A stretch of 64,000 nucleotides of DNA, taken from positions 1 to 64,000 of the forward strand of contig JAEZSC010000151.1 in NCBI GenBank assembly GCA_023422005.1, given 5' to 3'. The translations under genes and the position numbers were made by a program. Numbering within the stretch: position 1 is the stretch's first letter; each line of letters starts with the position of its first letter. The stretch comes from Bacillota bacterium (GTDB lineage Bacteria > Bacillota > Clostridia > Christensenellales > UMGS416). The notes under the pieces are model-generated. The model was not told the origin of the DNA. It was given only the letters and a program-made list of their open reading frames with translations, and did no database searches. Below are positions 33,255-42,257 of the stretch, piece after piece.

Positions 33255-34169
33255 TTAAAAAGAGTCCAACTCGCTGCCCCGGCATTGGCCCCATTTTACG
33301 GCCAGCGCTTCGGTCGAGTCTATGGCTTCGCCCTGCCATACAAAGGGAGCGACAAGGCGGATCATTGTATACTCATTGGCATGGAGCCCCGTGTTGGTCG
33401 CGGCGGTGGGCAGCCAAGCCGGCGCCGTGAAGGGCTGGCTCTCGCGGCCCTCCCGCCGGGCGGCGGCGGCGCACAAGCCGTCGAACCGGCCCTCTCTGCC
33501 CGGTTCGCAGCCAAACTCCACGACCTCCCAGCTGTCGCCATGCAGCGTGTAGGCCAGCCAGGCCTCCAGCCGGCCCTGCTCCGGGGCCACCAGCATCTTC
33601 TTCTGGGCAATCTCCGCGGCCATCCACTTGTGCCAATATTCGTCGTTTTCGCGCACGACGGACCAATCGCCGGGCTTTGCGCGCTGCGCCAGCGCCCATA
33701 TGGCCGTCAGATCCTCCGGCGCGCCCTCGCGGCATTCGCAAGGCACGCCCTGCGCGCCGGGGTAGCGGCGTTCAGCGCGGGGAATCTTTCGCCAGCCGTA
33801 GCGCTCATAGTGGCCGTGCAGGCCGGTGTACAGCACCGACACCTGCATGCCTTCGCGCTGCATATAGCCGATGGCCCGTTGCAGCAGCTCGCCGGAAAGG
33901 CCCCGGCCGCGGTATGCCTCCTTGGTGGATAGCTCGCCGATGCCGCCCATGGGCACGGCCTGCCCGCCCAGCCACACCTGGCGGCGGAACACGCGCACCG
34001 TCGCGGCGATCTGGCCAGCCTCCACGGCGACAAAGATGCCGTTTATATCGCGCCACGGGTCGTTGTGGTAGTGGCGCAGAAAGTATTCCCGCCCCGCGCC
34101 TTGGAACACCGTCTCGCAATGGATGGCCCAGGCATCCAGCTCTTCTGGCAGCAATGTGCGAATTTCCAT
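33255..34169 (-). CDS. GNAT acetyltransferase, Eis-like
   Basis: 304 residues. An N-terminal GNAT domain with the acetyl-CoA site VPMGGIGELSTKEAYRGRGLSGELLQRAIGYM and LYTGLHGHYERYGWRKI, followed by a second degenerate GNAT and a C-terminal sterol-carrier-like half, the layout of Eis proteins. Eis acetylates aminoglycosides or proteins; the substrate here is unknown. ATG at 34169 with GGAGGAA. It is 19 nt upstream of pyk and may be cotranscribed. Confidence 0.75.
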   Translation of the reverse strand: MEIRTLLPEELDAWAIHCETVFQGAGREYFLRHYHNDPWRDINGIFVAVEAGQIAATVRVFRRQVWLGGQAVPMGGIGELSTKEAYRGRGLSGELLQRAIGYMQREGMQVSVLYTGLHGHYERYGWRKIPRAERRYPGAQGVPCECREGAPEDLTAIWALAQRAKPGDWSVVRENDEYWHKWMAAEIAQKKMLVAPEQGRLEAWLAYTLHGDSWEVVEFGCEPGREGRFDGLCAAAARREGRESQPFTAPAWLPTAATNTGLHANEYTMIRLVAPFVWQGEAIDSTEALAVKWGQCRGSELDSF

Positions 34170-34206
34170 GATTCCTCCCGGCAAAGGTCGAAATTACTTC
34201 GATTAT

Positions 34207-34234
34207 ATTATACCCTTAAACGGATAGGAATCAA
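34207..34234 (-). promoter_or_regulatory. Promoter of the GNAT gene
   Basis: TTGATT (34234-34229), 16 nt, TATAAT (34212-34207) on the minus strand, 38 nt before the ATG. Confidence 0.55.
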
Positions 34235-34241
34235 ATGGCAG

Positions 34242-34268
34242 AAAATGGCCGCCCGGCATGGGCGGCCA
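34242..34268 (-). terminator. Terminator of the second aldo/keto reductase
   Basis: TGGCCGCCC-GGCAT-GGGCGGCCA stem with TTTT on the minus-strand side, 30 nt after the reductase stop. Confidence 0.7.
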
Positions 34269-34297
34269 TAACATGAATAATCCAATTGCAAGGAGGG

Positions 34298-35275
34298 TTA
34301 CCAAGCGTAGGCCTGCGGCGCTTCTCCTCCGGGCCCTGGGAAGATGGCGTCCAATCTGTCCATCAGGCCATCGTCCATCTTCACGTCCAGCACATGCAGC
34401 GTGTCTTCCAGCTGCTTCAACGTGCGCGGCCCGATGATGGGCGCGGTGACGGCGGGGTTGGCCAGCATCCAGGCCAGCGCCAGGTCTGCTTCCTTCTCCC
34501 CCGCTTCTCTGGCCAGCGCGGCGAAGGCCTGCAGCTTGGCGCGGGTGGCTTCGTCCAGATGGTCGGCGCTGGCGCGGGCGCCGGCGCGCTGTTCAAAGGC
34601 GTGGCCGCCCAGCAGGCCGCCGGCCAGCGGGCTCCAGGGGATCACGCCGATGCCATGCTCCAGCGCGGCGGGCAGCACCTCCAGCTCCGGCAGGCGGCAC
34701 AACAGGTTGTATTTGTGCTGTTCGGACACCAGGCCCAGGAAATTTCGGGCCTTGGCCTCGTACTGCGCCTTAACCAGGTCTCGGGCCGCGAAGTTGGACG
34801 CGCCGATGTAATCGATCTTGCCGTGGTTCACGGCGGCCTCAAAAGCGCCCCACAGCTCATCCCAGCTCACGGAGCGGTCCACATGGTGCATCTGGTAAAG
34901 CTCGATGTGGTCGGTCTGTAGGCGCTTGAGCGACCCGTCCAGATGGCGGCGAATCTTGTAGGCCGACAAACCCCGGGGAGCGTTGGGTCCATCCTCGGCA
35001 TTCTCCATGTCACCGTATACCTTGGTGGCCAGCACCACGCGCTCCCGCCGGCCGCCGCCCTGGGCAAACCAGCGGCCTATGATCTCCTCGGTGCGGCCAT
35101 GGTTGCCCGCGCCGCCGTACACGTTGGCGGTATCGAAGAAGTTGATGCCCGCGTCCAGCGCCCGGTCCATAATGGCGAAGGACTCCTTTTCGTCGGTGGC
35201 ATTGCCAAAGTTCATCGTGCCCAGGCTCAGGCGGCTTACCAGCAGGCCGGATCGGCCCAATTTCGTATATTCCAT
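34298..35275 (-). CDS. Aldo/keto reductase
   Basis: 325 residues. The tetrad is Asp and Tyr in FFDTANVYGG, Lys in LATKVYGD and His in YQMHHVD. The C-terminus IIGPRTLKQLEDTLHVLD is the usual cofactor loop. It is closer to the YghZ/potassium-channel-beta-like group than the reductase at 26 kb. AGGAGG upstream of the ATG. Single gene between terminators; substrate unknown. Confidence 0.88.
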   Translation of the reverse strand: MEYTKLGRSGLLVSRLSLGTMNFGNATDEKESFAIMDRALDAGINFFDTANVYGGAGNHGRTEEIIGRWFAQGGGRRERVVLATKVYGDMENAEDGPNAPRGLSAYKIRRHLDGSLKRLQTDHIELYQMHHVDRSVSWDELWGAFEAAVNHGKIDYIGASNFAARDLVKAQYEAKARNFLGLVSEQHKYNLLCRLPELEVLPAALEHGIGVIPWSPLAGGLLGGHAFEQRAGARASADHLDEATRAKLQAFAALAREAGEKEADLALAWMLANPAVTAPIIGPRTLKQLEDTLHVLDVKMDDGLMDRLDAIFPGPGGEAPQAYAW

Positions 35276-35324
35276 GGGAAATTCCTCCTTATGAGCGTTT
35301 CATTCGCGCACAGTATAGCGCAAC

Positions 35325-35362
35325 GAAAAAACGCGCTCTGTGGCTGAAATCACAGAGCGCGT
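35325..35362 (-). terminator. Terminator of the MacB-like operon
   Basis: A 12-bp perfect stem ACGCGCTCTGTG/CACAGAGCGCGT with T6 on the minus-strand side, 20 nt past the last ATPase gene. Confidence 0.85.
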
Positions 35363-35381
35363 AATATCTTTGGTGGTTTGG

Positions 35382-36305
35382 TTACTCCGCTTGCTCGGGC
35401 TGCTCATCCTTGCGGGGCTCCTGGGGGTTGAAGAGCACAACCTTGCCGTCCTGCATCTCCACGCGCACCTTGGAGCGGCCATGGATGCCGATCTGCTCCA
35501 GATAGTTCCGGGGCACTTGCAGGCGGCCGGTGGCGTCTACCACGGCCAGTTCCACGTGCTGATCACGCTCCTGCTCGGTGTAGGTGTTCAGATGGCGGAT
35601 CTCATCGATATAACTGCGGCGGCGCAGGAATTCGCTGGACGTACGCCCGTCGCGGATGGCCACGATGCGGTCCACCTTGCGCGAGAGCGATTGGTCGTGG
35701 GTCACGATGACGACGGTCTGGCCCAGCTGGCGGTTGACATCGCGGAAGATGTCCATGATCATGTCCGCCGTGCGGCTGTCCACCGATCCTGTGGGCTCGT
35801 CGGCCAGCAGCAGCTGGGGTTTGTTGGCGATGGCAATGGCGATGGCCACCCGCTGCTGCTCACCGCCGGAGAGCTGGCTGAGCTTGTTGCGCCAGCGGTG
35901 CTCCAGGCCCACGATCTCCAACAGTTCCCGCGCGCGCTCATTGCGCTGCTTGGCGCTGGTGAGCACCATGGGCAGCTGCACATTCTCCAGCGCCGTCATA
36001 TAGGGGATCAGGTTGCGGGCGTTGTTCTGCCAGATGAAGCCCACGGACTCCCGCTTGTACTTGATGTAATCCTTCTCGGTGAACTTCAGCAGGTTTTTGC
36101 CATCCACAACCAACGTGCCGGCGCTGGGACGGTCCAGCCCGCCGATCATGTTGAGCAGCGTGGACTTACCCGAACCGGAGTTGCCGATGATGGCCATCAG
36201 CTCTCCCTTTTCCACGCACATATCCAGGCCTTGAAGCGCCACTACCTCGGTCTCACGGGTCTTGTAGATCTTAACGAGATTTTCACAAAGGATCATTTCG
36301 CTCAT
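35382..36305 (-). CDS. ABC ATPase (LolD/MacB type) with AbrB-like C-terminal domain
   Basis: 307 residues. Residues 1-225 form a canonical ATPase: Walker A GNSGSGKST, Q-loop WQNNARNL, signature QLSGGEQQR, Walker B LLLADEPTGSVDS and H-loop VTHDQ. After a charged linker, residues about 255-295 (VVDATGRLQVPRNYLEQIGI ... VRVEMQDGKVVLFNP) fit a SpoVT-AbrB swapped-hairpin domain with the DxxGRxxxP and GI signatures. That is unusual on a transporter ATPase. Overlaps the upstream ATPase by 4 nt (ATGA). Last gene of the export operon. Confidence 0.85.
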   Translation of the reverse strand: MSEMILCENLVKIYKTRETEVVALQGLDMCVEKGELMAIIGNSGSGKSTLLNMIGGLDRPSAGTLVVDGKNLLKFTEKDYIKYKRESVGFIWQNNARNLIPYMTALENVQLPMVLTSAKQRNERARELLEIVGLEHRWRNKLSQLSGGEQQRVAIAIAIANKPQLLLADEPTGSVDSRTADMIMDIFRDVNRQLGQTVVIVTHDQSLSRKVDRIVAIRDGRTSSEFLRRRSYIDEIRHLNTYTEQERDQHVELAVVDATGRLQVPRNYLEQIGIHGRSKVRVEMQDGKVVLFNPQEPRKDEQPEQAE

Positions 36306-37024
36306 AACGCTTCACCCACTTCCTCAGGGAACGTGTTGAACGTCTCTTCGACGATGGCGCCATCCTCCAGGCTGTAGACATGGTCGGCCAGCTCCATCAT
36401 GTTGGGGTCATGGGTCGTCATGACGATCGTGATACCCTCTTTGCGCACCAGCTGGCGGAACAGCTTCATAACCTGCAGGCCCATCATCGTGTCCAGCTCG
36501 GCGGTGGGCTCGTCGGCGAAGATGACGCGGGGCCGGTGGGCGATGGCTCGGGCGATGGCCACGCGCTGCTGCTCGCCGCCGGAAAGCTCGCCCGGGCGGT
36601 GGCGCATGCGCGCCTTCAGGCCGATGAAGCTTAAGCACTCCTCCACCCTGGGCTTCCACTCCTTGCGGGGCGCACCGCTCAAGCGCAGCGAAAACTCCAC
36701 GTTTTCATAGGCGGACATGGAACTGATGAGCGCCACGGACTGGAACACGAAGCCGATGTCCTTCAGCCGCAGCGTGTCGCGCTGCACCTCGGGCATCGCC
36801 GTGATCTCGCGGCCGCCGAAGAACACCTTGCCGTCGTTGGGCTTGTCCAACGCGCCAAGGATGTTCATAAGCGTGGTCTTGCCGCTGCCGGAGCGCCCCT
36901 TGAGTACGGTCAGCGTGCCCGGCAGCACGTCCAGCGTGATATCGCGCAGCGCGTGTATGGTCTCTCCGCCGGAGTGGAAGATACGGTTGACGTTGTCCGT
37001 GGAGATGATTGGTTTGGGCTGCAT
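36302..37024 (-). CDS. ABC ATPase (LolD/MacB type)
   Basis: 240 residues. Walker A KGRSGSGKTT, signature ELSGGEQQR, Walker B VIFADEPTAELD and H-loop TTHDPN are all intact. It is 3 nt downstream of the permease gene. Two separate ATPases in one operon with a single large permease suggest a heterodimeric ATPase pair energising the FtsX-type permease. Confidence 0.88.
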   Translation of the reverse strand: MQPKPIISTDNVNRIFHSGGETIHALRDITLDVLPGTLTVLKGRSGSGKTTLMNILGALDKPNDGKVFFGGREITAMPEVQRDTLRLKDIGFVFQSVALISSMSAYENVEFSLRLSGAPRKEWKPRVEECLSFIGLKARMRHRPGELSGGEQQRVAIARAIAHRPRVIFADEPTAELDTMMGLQVMKLFRQLVRKEGITIVMTTHDPNMMELADHVYSLEDGAIVEETFNTFPEEVGEAL

Positions 37025-37027
37025 GGC

Positions 37028-39865
37028 TCAATCCTCCCCGAGTTTGATGGCCTGGGCAATCTTGATGCGCGACACGAGCACGCCCAGCAAGCCAAGGCCG
37101 GAAACCAGCATGAAGCCGATGACCGAATAGAGCCGGATGTAGTCGGCGCGGCTGGCGATGACATGGAACGGGGGCACCTGATCGGCAGAGCTGTAGACCA
37201 GGCCCAGCAGCGGCACGAACAGCTGGCACATGAGCCCGCCTATAACCAGGCCCACGACGATGGAAGCGCCGGAAATCATGATTTGCTCACATACCAGCGT
37301 CAGGATGACGCGGCCGGAGCTCATGCCCATGGCGCGGAAGATACCGAACTGCAGCGTGCGGCTCTGCAGGGACAGTATCCAGTAGATGAAGAAGCCGATC
37401 ATGCTGATGGCCATCGTCACGACAAAGCCCAGCGTCATGGCGCCGTTGGTGCCCAGCAGCAACGGGTCGTTCTTCTTAGCCGTAATGTCCTGTTTGGCGT
37501 CGGCGAAGCTGGTCAGCGTCATCTTCTTGGCCTCGATGTCGGCGTAGATCTGCTCGCTGGTGGCGTTCTCGGCGCGCTTATACCAGATCTGATAGGGCTG
37601 CAGCATCGTGGAGCTCTGCATGTAGCGCAGGTTGGAGACCACGAAATACTTGCTCTCGTCTTTGAAGGGGTTGATACCCGGCCAATAGTCCACCGCGGCG
37701 TATACGACGCCTTCCACCGGCTGCTTGGCGATATTGTAATAGATTGTGTCGCCGGGCTCCAGGTTGTAGTCGGCCATCAAAGCTCTGGACACCAGCACCG
37801 CGTTGGGCGCAGTAGACAGCAGGTTCAGATAGTCGTTGATGTGGTATTGACCGTACAACCCATTGGGCGTCCAGGCCACCTTGCCGAACTTGTCCGGCTC
37901 GATTGCCATCACAACGCCGTTTTTTGAGTTGCTGTTGTTACGGTCGGAGATCAGCGTTTGGTCGGCCAGATAAACCTTGGCGGCGGCAGCCGTGCCATCC
38001 AGTTTGCTGTAGACGTCGAAATCCGGCTCGATATACGTGATGACCGATTGGGGAATGGAAACATCGGCGGTGGGCGGGCCCATTTGCGGGCCGCTGGAGG
38101 AATACTCCTTCTGATCGCTCACCCACTTCATCTGAAGGGTGATGTCCGCGCCGGCGGCGTAGTTCACCCGGTCTTCAATGTTCTGGTTGATGGTGCGCGC
38201 CGAGTTGGCGCTGAACACGCCGATGGACACCGTTAGGATCAGGAACAGCATCAGGAACTGCTCGCGCCCGGTGGAGCGACCGACCTGTATGAAGGACGTG
38301 TAGAGCACCGGTGTCCAGATTGTGCGGCCCGCCCAGGAGATGAAGCGGATGAAATAGGGATACAGCCGCAGGAACAGCATGCCCGCGCCCAGCACGAACA
38401 GCGTGGAAATCAGGAACAGGAAGGGGTCGATGGGCACATCCATGCCTTCGGCGGCGGTCACCATCACGGTCTGCTTGCGCAGATTGTAGCTGTAAAGCCC
38501 ATAGAGAGAGACACCGATGAATACAAAATCCAGGAAGAACTTCTGCCAGATCGGCGCGTTCCACCGGCGGGATTTCTTTTGCTTGTGCTCCACGATGGTG
38601 GCCTGGGAGGCCAGCAGCGCCGGCACCATCATCATGGCCACCGAGAACACGCCGGCATACAGGGCGTAGAGCAGCGTCTTGCCCGTCATGCGCAACGGCA
38701 GCGCCGTGCGCGAGACGAACTCCAAAAAGCCGTTGGAGGCGCCCAGCACGCGGCAGATCATCATGCCTACGATGGGCCCCAGCACCACGGCCGCGCCGCT
38801 CAGCAGCAGGCTCTGTAGGAAATAGCTGCCGAACACTTGAGCCCGCCCGGCGCCGCGGCTTCGAAGCACAGCAATCTCGTTTTTGTCATTCTCCACGATG
38901 AGCTGCGTCACCATAAAGATGTAGAAAGCCAGCATCAGCAGGATGGGCACCTGCAACACCCAAAGCGTGAGCTTGAGCTGCTGCTCGCGCACCAGATACT
39001 TATCCAATATCCTGAGCGCCGGGAAGTCCCACGAGGTGCCGCGGAAGCTGGTCATGTATTCCTGCTGATCCTTGAGCATCTGCAGGGTGGACTGCAAGCC
39101 CTCCACAGTAATCTTGGAATAATCCACCGCGAAGTACCAATAGCCGCTGACCACAGCCTTGTTCTTATAGACGAGGTCGCGCATCATCAGATCATAATCC
39201 ATGAACAGCGCGCTTTCATACAGGCGCGTATGCTCGCTCCAATAGGCATCCTCGCCGGGAGCCTGCTGGAAGATGCCCACGATCTTGTAAGTCATTTCCG
39301 GCAGCTGTTTGGTCGTGTCGGTCACGACGATCTCCTCATCCAGATAGAGATCGCACACGCTTTGGGCCGCCGCGTCGATCATGACCTCATAGACGCCGTT
39401 CACCGGCTCCTTGGCGGGCAGCCGTCCGGCCAGCAGCTTCACATGCCTGTCGATATCGGTCATGCCGAAGGTGCTCATATAGACCTTCTGCGGCTCTTCC
39501 GTTTTCTGAACCTTGGGCAATACGGACATGTGGTCCATACCCACACGGGTCACACGGCTCAGATAGGGCAGATCCAGCTTGTCGGCCATCTTGGCGCCGA
39601 CGGTCTGGTCGAAATAACGGTAAGCGTTCAGGCGTTCATCGCCGCTATAATAGGTGAACGCCTTCAGCTGCATGACATAGCGGCCGGGATAATAGCCGGT
39701 GTTGGCCTGAAACTGCTCCAAATCCTTGGTCAGCATGCGCTGCAGAATGCCGTCGGTATACAGCGGTATGGAGCTGACCATGGCCACCGCCAGCACGGAT
39801 CCCACAACCAAACAGGCCATCAGCCACTTGTTGTTGAATATCTTTCTTAGAACAAGAAAGAACAA
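37028..39865 (-). CDS. Large FtsX/MacB-type permease
   Basis: 945 residues. N-terminal membrane helix (WLMACLVVGSVLAVAMVSSIPLY), a large external domain (residues 45-310), a first FtsX membrane block near 310-420 and 450-510, a second external domain (residues 560-800) and a last FtsX block (FVVTMAISMIGFFIYWIL, LVCEQIMISGASIVVGLVIGGLM, YSVIGFMLVSGLGLLGVLVS). These transporters use ATP to move or extract substrates at the membrane surface rather than pump across it. TTG start with GGGGGG 6 nt upstream; 16 nt after the adaptor gene. Confidence 0.85.
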   Translation of the reverse strand: MFFLVLRKIFNNKWLMACLVVGSVLAVAMVSSIPLYTDGILQRMLTKDLEQFQANTGYYPGRYVMQLKAFTYYSGDERLNAYRYFDQTVGAKMADKLDLPYLSRVTRVGMDHMSVLPKVQKTEEPQKVYMSTFGMTDIDRHVKLLAGRLPAKEPVNGVYEVMIDAAAQSVCDLYLDEEIVVTDTTKQLPEMTYKIVGIFQQAPGEDAYWSEHTRLYESALFMDYDLMMRDLVYKNKAVVSGYWYFAVDYSKITVEGLQSTLQMLKDQQEYMTSFRGTSWDFPALRILDKYLVREQQLKLTLWVLQVPILLMLAFYIFMVTQLIVENDKNEIAVLRSRGAGRAQVFGSYFLQSLLLSGAAVVLGPIVGMMICRVLGASNGFLEFVSRTALPLRMTGKTLLYALYAGVFSVAMMMVPALLASQATIVEHKQKKSRRWNAPIWQKFFLDFVFIGVSLYGLYSYNLRKQTVMVTAAEGMDVPIDPFLFLISTLFVLGAGMLFLRLYPYFIRFISWAGRTIWTPVLYTSFIQVGRSTGREQFLMLFLILTVSIGVFSANSARTINQNIEDRVNYAAGADITLQMKWVSDQKEYSSSGPQMGPPTADVSIPQSVITYIEPDFDVYSKLDGTAAAAKVYLADQTLISDRNNSNSKNGVVMAIEPDKFGKVAWTPNGLYGQYHINDYLNLLSTAPNAVLVSRALMADYNLEPGDTIYYNIAKQPVEGVVYAAVDYWPGINPFKDESKYFVVSNLRYMQSSTMLQPYQIWYKRAENATSEQIYADIEAKKMTLTSFADAKQDITAKKNDPLLLGTNGAMTLGFVVTMAISMIGFFIYWILSLQSRTLQFGIFRAMGMSSGRVILTLVCEQIMISGASIVVGLVIGGLMCQLFVPLLGLVYSSADQVPPFHVIASRADYIRLYSVIGFMLVSGLGLLGVLVSRIKIAQAIKLGED

Positions 39866-39881
39866 TGGAATCCCCCCTTGC

Positions 39882-40898
39882 CTAGCGGATAACCTTCTCG
39901 CCTTCGGTCAAACCGCTGACGATCTCAGACTCGGTGCTGGTTTCTATGCCGACTACGACATCCTTCTCGACCTTGATGCCGTTCTCCAGCACGCCCACGT
40001 AGCGGCGGCTGTTGAAGGTTTTGACCACGCTCCTGGGCAGCACAAGCACGTTATCGGCCTGGGCCACAATCAGCTGCAGGCGCGCCTCGTCGCCCACCAG
40101 CGTCTTGGCCATGATGTCGTCGGGCACCTTGATGAACAGCATCTTGTCCAGGTCTTCTTTGTTGACCTTGTCGCGGTCAAAGGGGGCGGACACGACCACA
40201 CCCTCGGTCGTCGTGCCATCCTTGAGTGTCACATTGACCTTGGAACCGATCTGGAACATGGCCCGGTTCTGCTCGTTGACATAGGTCAGCATCTTGGTGG
40301 CCTGGTCTTCGATCTTGACCAGCGTGGCATAAGAATCCACCCACGAGCCCTGGGACGCCGTTGTGATATAGGTGACCTGACCGTCGATGGGAGCCCGCAG
40401 AAGACTGTCTTCCATCTGTTTTCTAAGTTGGTCCAGCTGGATCTGCGCAATCTCCAGGTCGATTTCCGCGTTTCGGAGTTGCGCCTTTCTCAAATACCGT
40501 TTGTTCTGTTCAAAATTGAGCTTCTGCTGCTCCATGCGCAGCTCGGCGATCTTCAGGTTCATGGCCAGATCGTCGTTGGTCAGCTCCATGAGCACGTCGC
40601 CCTTTTTGACCATGTCGCCAATCTTGACGTTGATCTTCTTAATGCGGCCGCCGCTGGCGGTGTAGTAGACATCCTCACGGTAAACCGACTGGAACTTGCC
40701 AGTGCCGGTCACGGAGTCCACGATGCTGCCCTTCTTGACCTCCACCGTGGAGTAGATGACATCCTTGGGCTCCACCAGCGGAGGCGCCTGCAGCTTCTCC
40801 TCTTTGGGCAGGATGTACTGACAGCCGGCCATAGCAGCGACCAGCAGCGCCGCGACGAGGAGTGACAGAACTTTTATCGTCTTTGCGACAGCGTTCAT
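39882..40898 (-). CDS. Lipoprotein membrane-fusion (HlyD/MacA-like) adaptor
   Basis: 338 residues. Signal peptide with lipobox (LLVAALLVAAMAGC, Cys near residue 26), barrel-sandwich hybrid (GGRIKKINVKIGDMVKKGDVLMEL), a coiled-coil hairpin rich in Glu/Gln/Arg (residues 115-170), then LRAPIDGQVTYI and beta-barrel parts. MacA-type adaptors pair with MacB-type permeases; in a Gram-positive the lipid anchor holds it outside the membrane. First gene of the four-gene operon. ATG at 40898 with AAGGGG. Confidence 0.87.
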   Translation of the reverse strand: MNAVAKTIKVLSLLVAALLVAAMAGCQYILPKEEKLQAPPLVEPKDVIYSTVEVKKGSIVDSVTGTGKFQSVYREDVYYTASGGRIKKINVKIGDMVKKGDVLMELTNDDLAMNLKIAELRMEQQKLNFEQNKRYLRKAQLRNAEIDLEIAQIQLDQLRKQMEDSLLRAPIDGQVTYITTASQGSWVDSYATLVKIEDQATKMLTYVNEQNRAMFQIGSKVNVTLKDGTTTEGVVVSAPFDRDKVNKEDLDKMLFIKVPDDIMAKTLVGDEARLQLIVAQADNVLVLPRSVVKTFNSRRYVGVLENGIKVEKDVVVGIETSTESEIVSGLTEGEKVIR

Positions 40899-40940
40899 AT
40901 GGCGAACCCCTTTCAACGATAGATAGACGTAAGCGCAACC

Positions 40941-40969
40941 ATTATAAACGCATAAGTGCATAAACGCAA
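40941..40969 (-). promoter_or_regulatory. Promoter of the MacB-like operon with direct repeats
   Basis: TTGCGT (40969-40964), 17 nt, TATAAT (40946-40941). The plus-strand 9-mer ATAAACGCA occurs at 40944-40952 and 40960-40968, a 16-nt period overlapping both promoter boxes, which could be a regulator site. Confidence 0.6.
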
Positions 40970-41059
40970 GAATGCACCACGGCCATGTGAAAATCGACCG
41001 TGTAAACGTTTCTATACCTGGCTTTCGTCACGGTTATGGAAGTGAACAGGCAATCCTGT

Positions 41060-42247
41060 CTAGACAACAATCAGCGTTTCGGACAGCCCTGTCAGGCAGC
41101 GCGTCTCCTCTTTTCCCACAAAAAACGTATTTTCGCGGCCCACCATGCCAAAACCCGCAATGCCCTTTTTGGGCTCTACGGCGAAGGCCATGCCAGCCTG
41201 GATGGGCTCGCGGAAGCCCTCGGCCAACACCGGCTGCTCGTCTATCAGCAGCCCCACGCCGTGGCCCAGGAACTTGACGCGCCGGGTGCCAAAGCCCATG
41301 AAGTTGCGCTGAAAATCCTCATCCAGGCCGGCTATGACGGCACGGTAGATGCTCTCGGGCGTTTGCCCCGGCCGCAGCATTTGGGCGACCTGCTCCTCGA
41401 TGGCGGCGCAGGCGGCGTCAGCCTGCACGGCCTGCCGCGGCGGTTTGCCGCCGAACACATAGGTCATCGTGCAATCGGTGTGGTAGCCCTCCACGCCGCA
41501 GCCCACGTCGATAAAAATCAGGTCGCCGTGACGCAGGCGGCGCTCCCGGCTGCCCAGCACCGGCGCCGCGGTGGTCAGGCCAACGGACCCGCCGGGGCCG
41601 TTGAAGCTGGTACCGGCCAGCGAATGTTCTCCAAAGGCCAGCTGACCCACGGCGAATTCAGCGCCAAACATGCCAAAGCGGCTGACGCCGTGATGACCGG
41701 CGTCCACAAGCTCCTGATAAATGGCCATGGCCAGATCGGCCTCGCTGATGCCCTCGCGCAGAAGCGCCGGCACACGCTCCACCATAACCCGGCGGTGGAT
41801 GGCACCGGAGCGTTCCATGAGCTCGCGCTCGTAAGGGGTTTTCACCGCGCGGGCATAGCTCAGTACCGCATCCATGGGCAGCGCCTGGGCAAAGCCGAAG
41901 GCCTTCTGCAGCCGCTGCACCATGGCCAGCGGAGCGGTTTCCACTTCCATGTGCACGGTCTGCGCGCCCAGCGGCGCGGCTGCCGCGGCGTCGCGGTAGC
42001 TCTCCATAGGCAGGATCGGCTCAAAGAGCGACTCCTCGCGGGCGCGCTCCAGACTGCGGCGCACGAAGAGCACCGGCTGGTCCCCCCGGCGGATGACCAG
42101 CAGCCCATCCTGCACACAGCCGGTCAGATAATACTGGTTGACGCGGCTGGTGACCAGCGCCGCCTGCCAGTCCGGGCAGCGGGCGTCCATCTGGGCCAAA
42201 AAAGCGGCCATATGCCGCTGCAGCTCCTCACGCGGTACTCTGTGCAT
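41060..42247 (-). CDS. M24-family metallopeptidase (Xaa-Pro aminopeptidase-like)
   Basis: 395 residues. The N-terminal creatinase-like domain (YYLTGCVQDGLLVIRRGDQPVLFVRRSLERA) is followed by the pita-bread catalytic domain, with metal ligands Asp in FIDVGCG, Asp in YHTDCTM, His in FLGHGVGLLI, Glu in AVEPKKGI and Glu in GRENTFFV. It could cleave Xaa-Pro dipeptides, but many M24 paralogs have other roles. ATG at 42247 with GGAGG at 5 nt, 10 nt after the SDR gene, so probably cotranscribed with it. Confidence 0.85.
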   Translation of the reverse strand: MHRVPREELQRHMAAFLAQMDARCPDWQAALVTSRVNQYYLTGCVQDGLLVIRRGDQPVLFVRRSLERAREESLFEPILPMESYRDAAAAAPLGAQTVHMEVETAPLAMVQRLQKAFGFAQALPMDAVLSYARAVKTPYERELMERSGAIHRRVMVERVPALLREGISEADLAMAIYQELVDAGHHGVSRFGMFGAEFAVGQLAFGEHSLAGTSFNGPGGSVGLTTAAPVLGSRERRLRHGDLIFIDVGCGVEGYHTDCTMTYVFGGKPPRQAVQADAACAAIEEQVAQMLRPGQTPESIYRAVIAGLDEDFQRNFMGFGTRRVKFLGHGVGLLIDEQPVLAEGFREPIQAGMAFAVEPKKGIAGFGMVGRENTFFVGKEETRCLTGLSETLIVV

Positions 42248-42257
42248 TCCTACCTCC

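Noticed and set aside
31826..33430. A 534-codon plus-strand open frame opposite pyruvate kinase
   Set aside because: Antisense of a well-conserved gene, low-complexity composition and no ribosome site.
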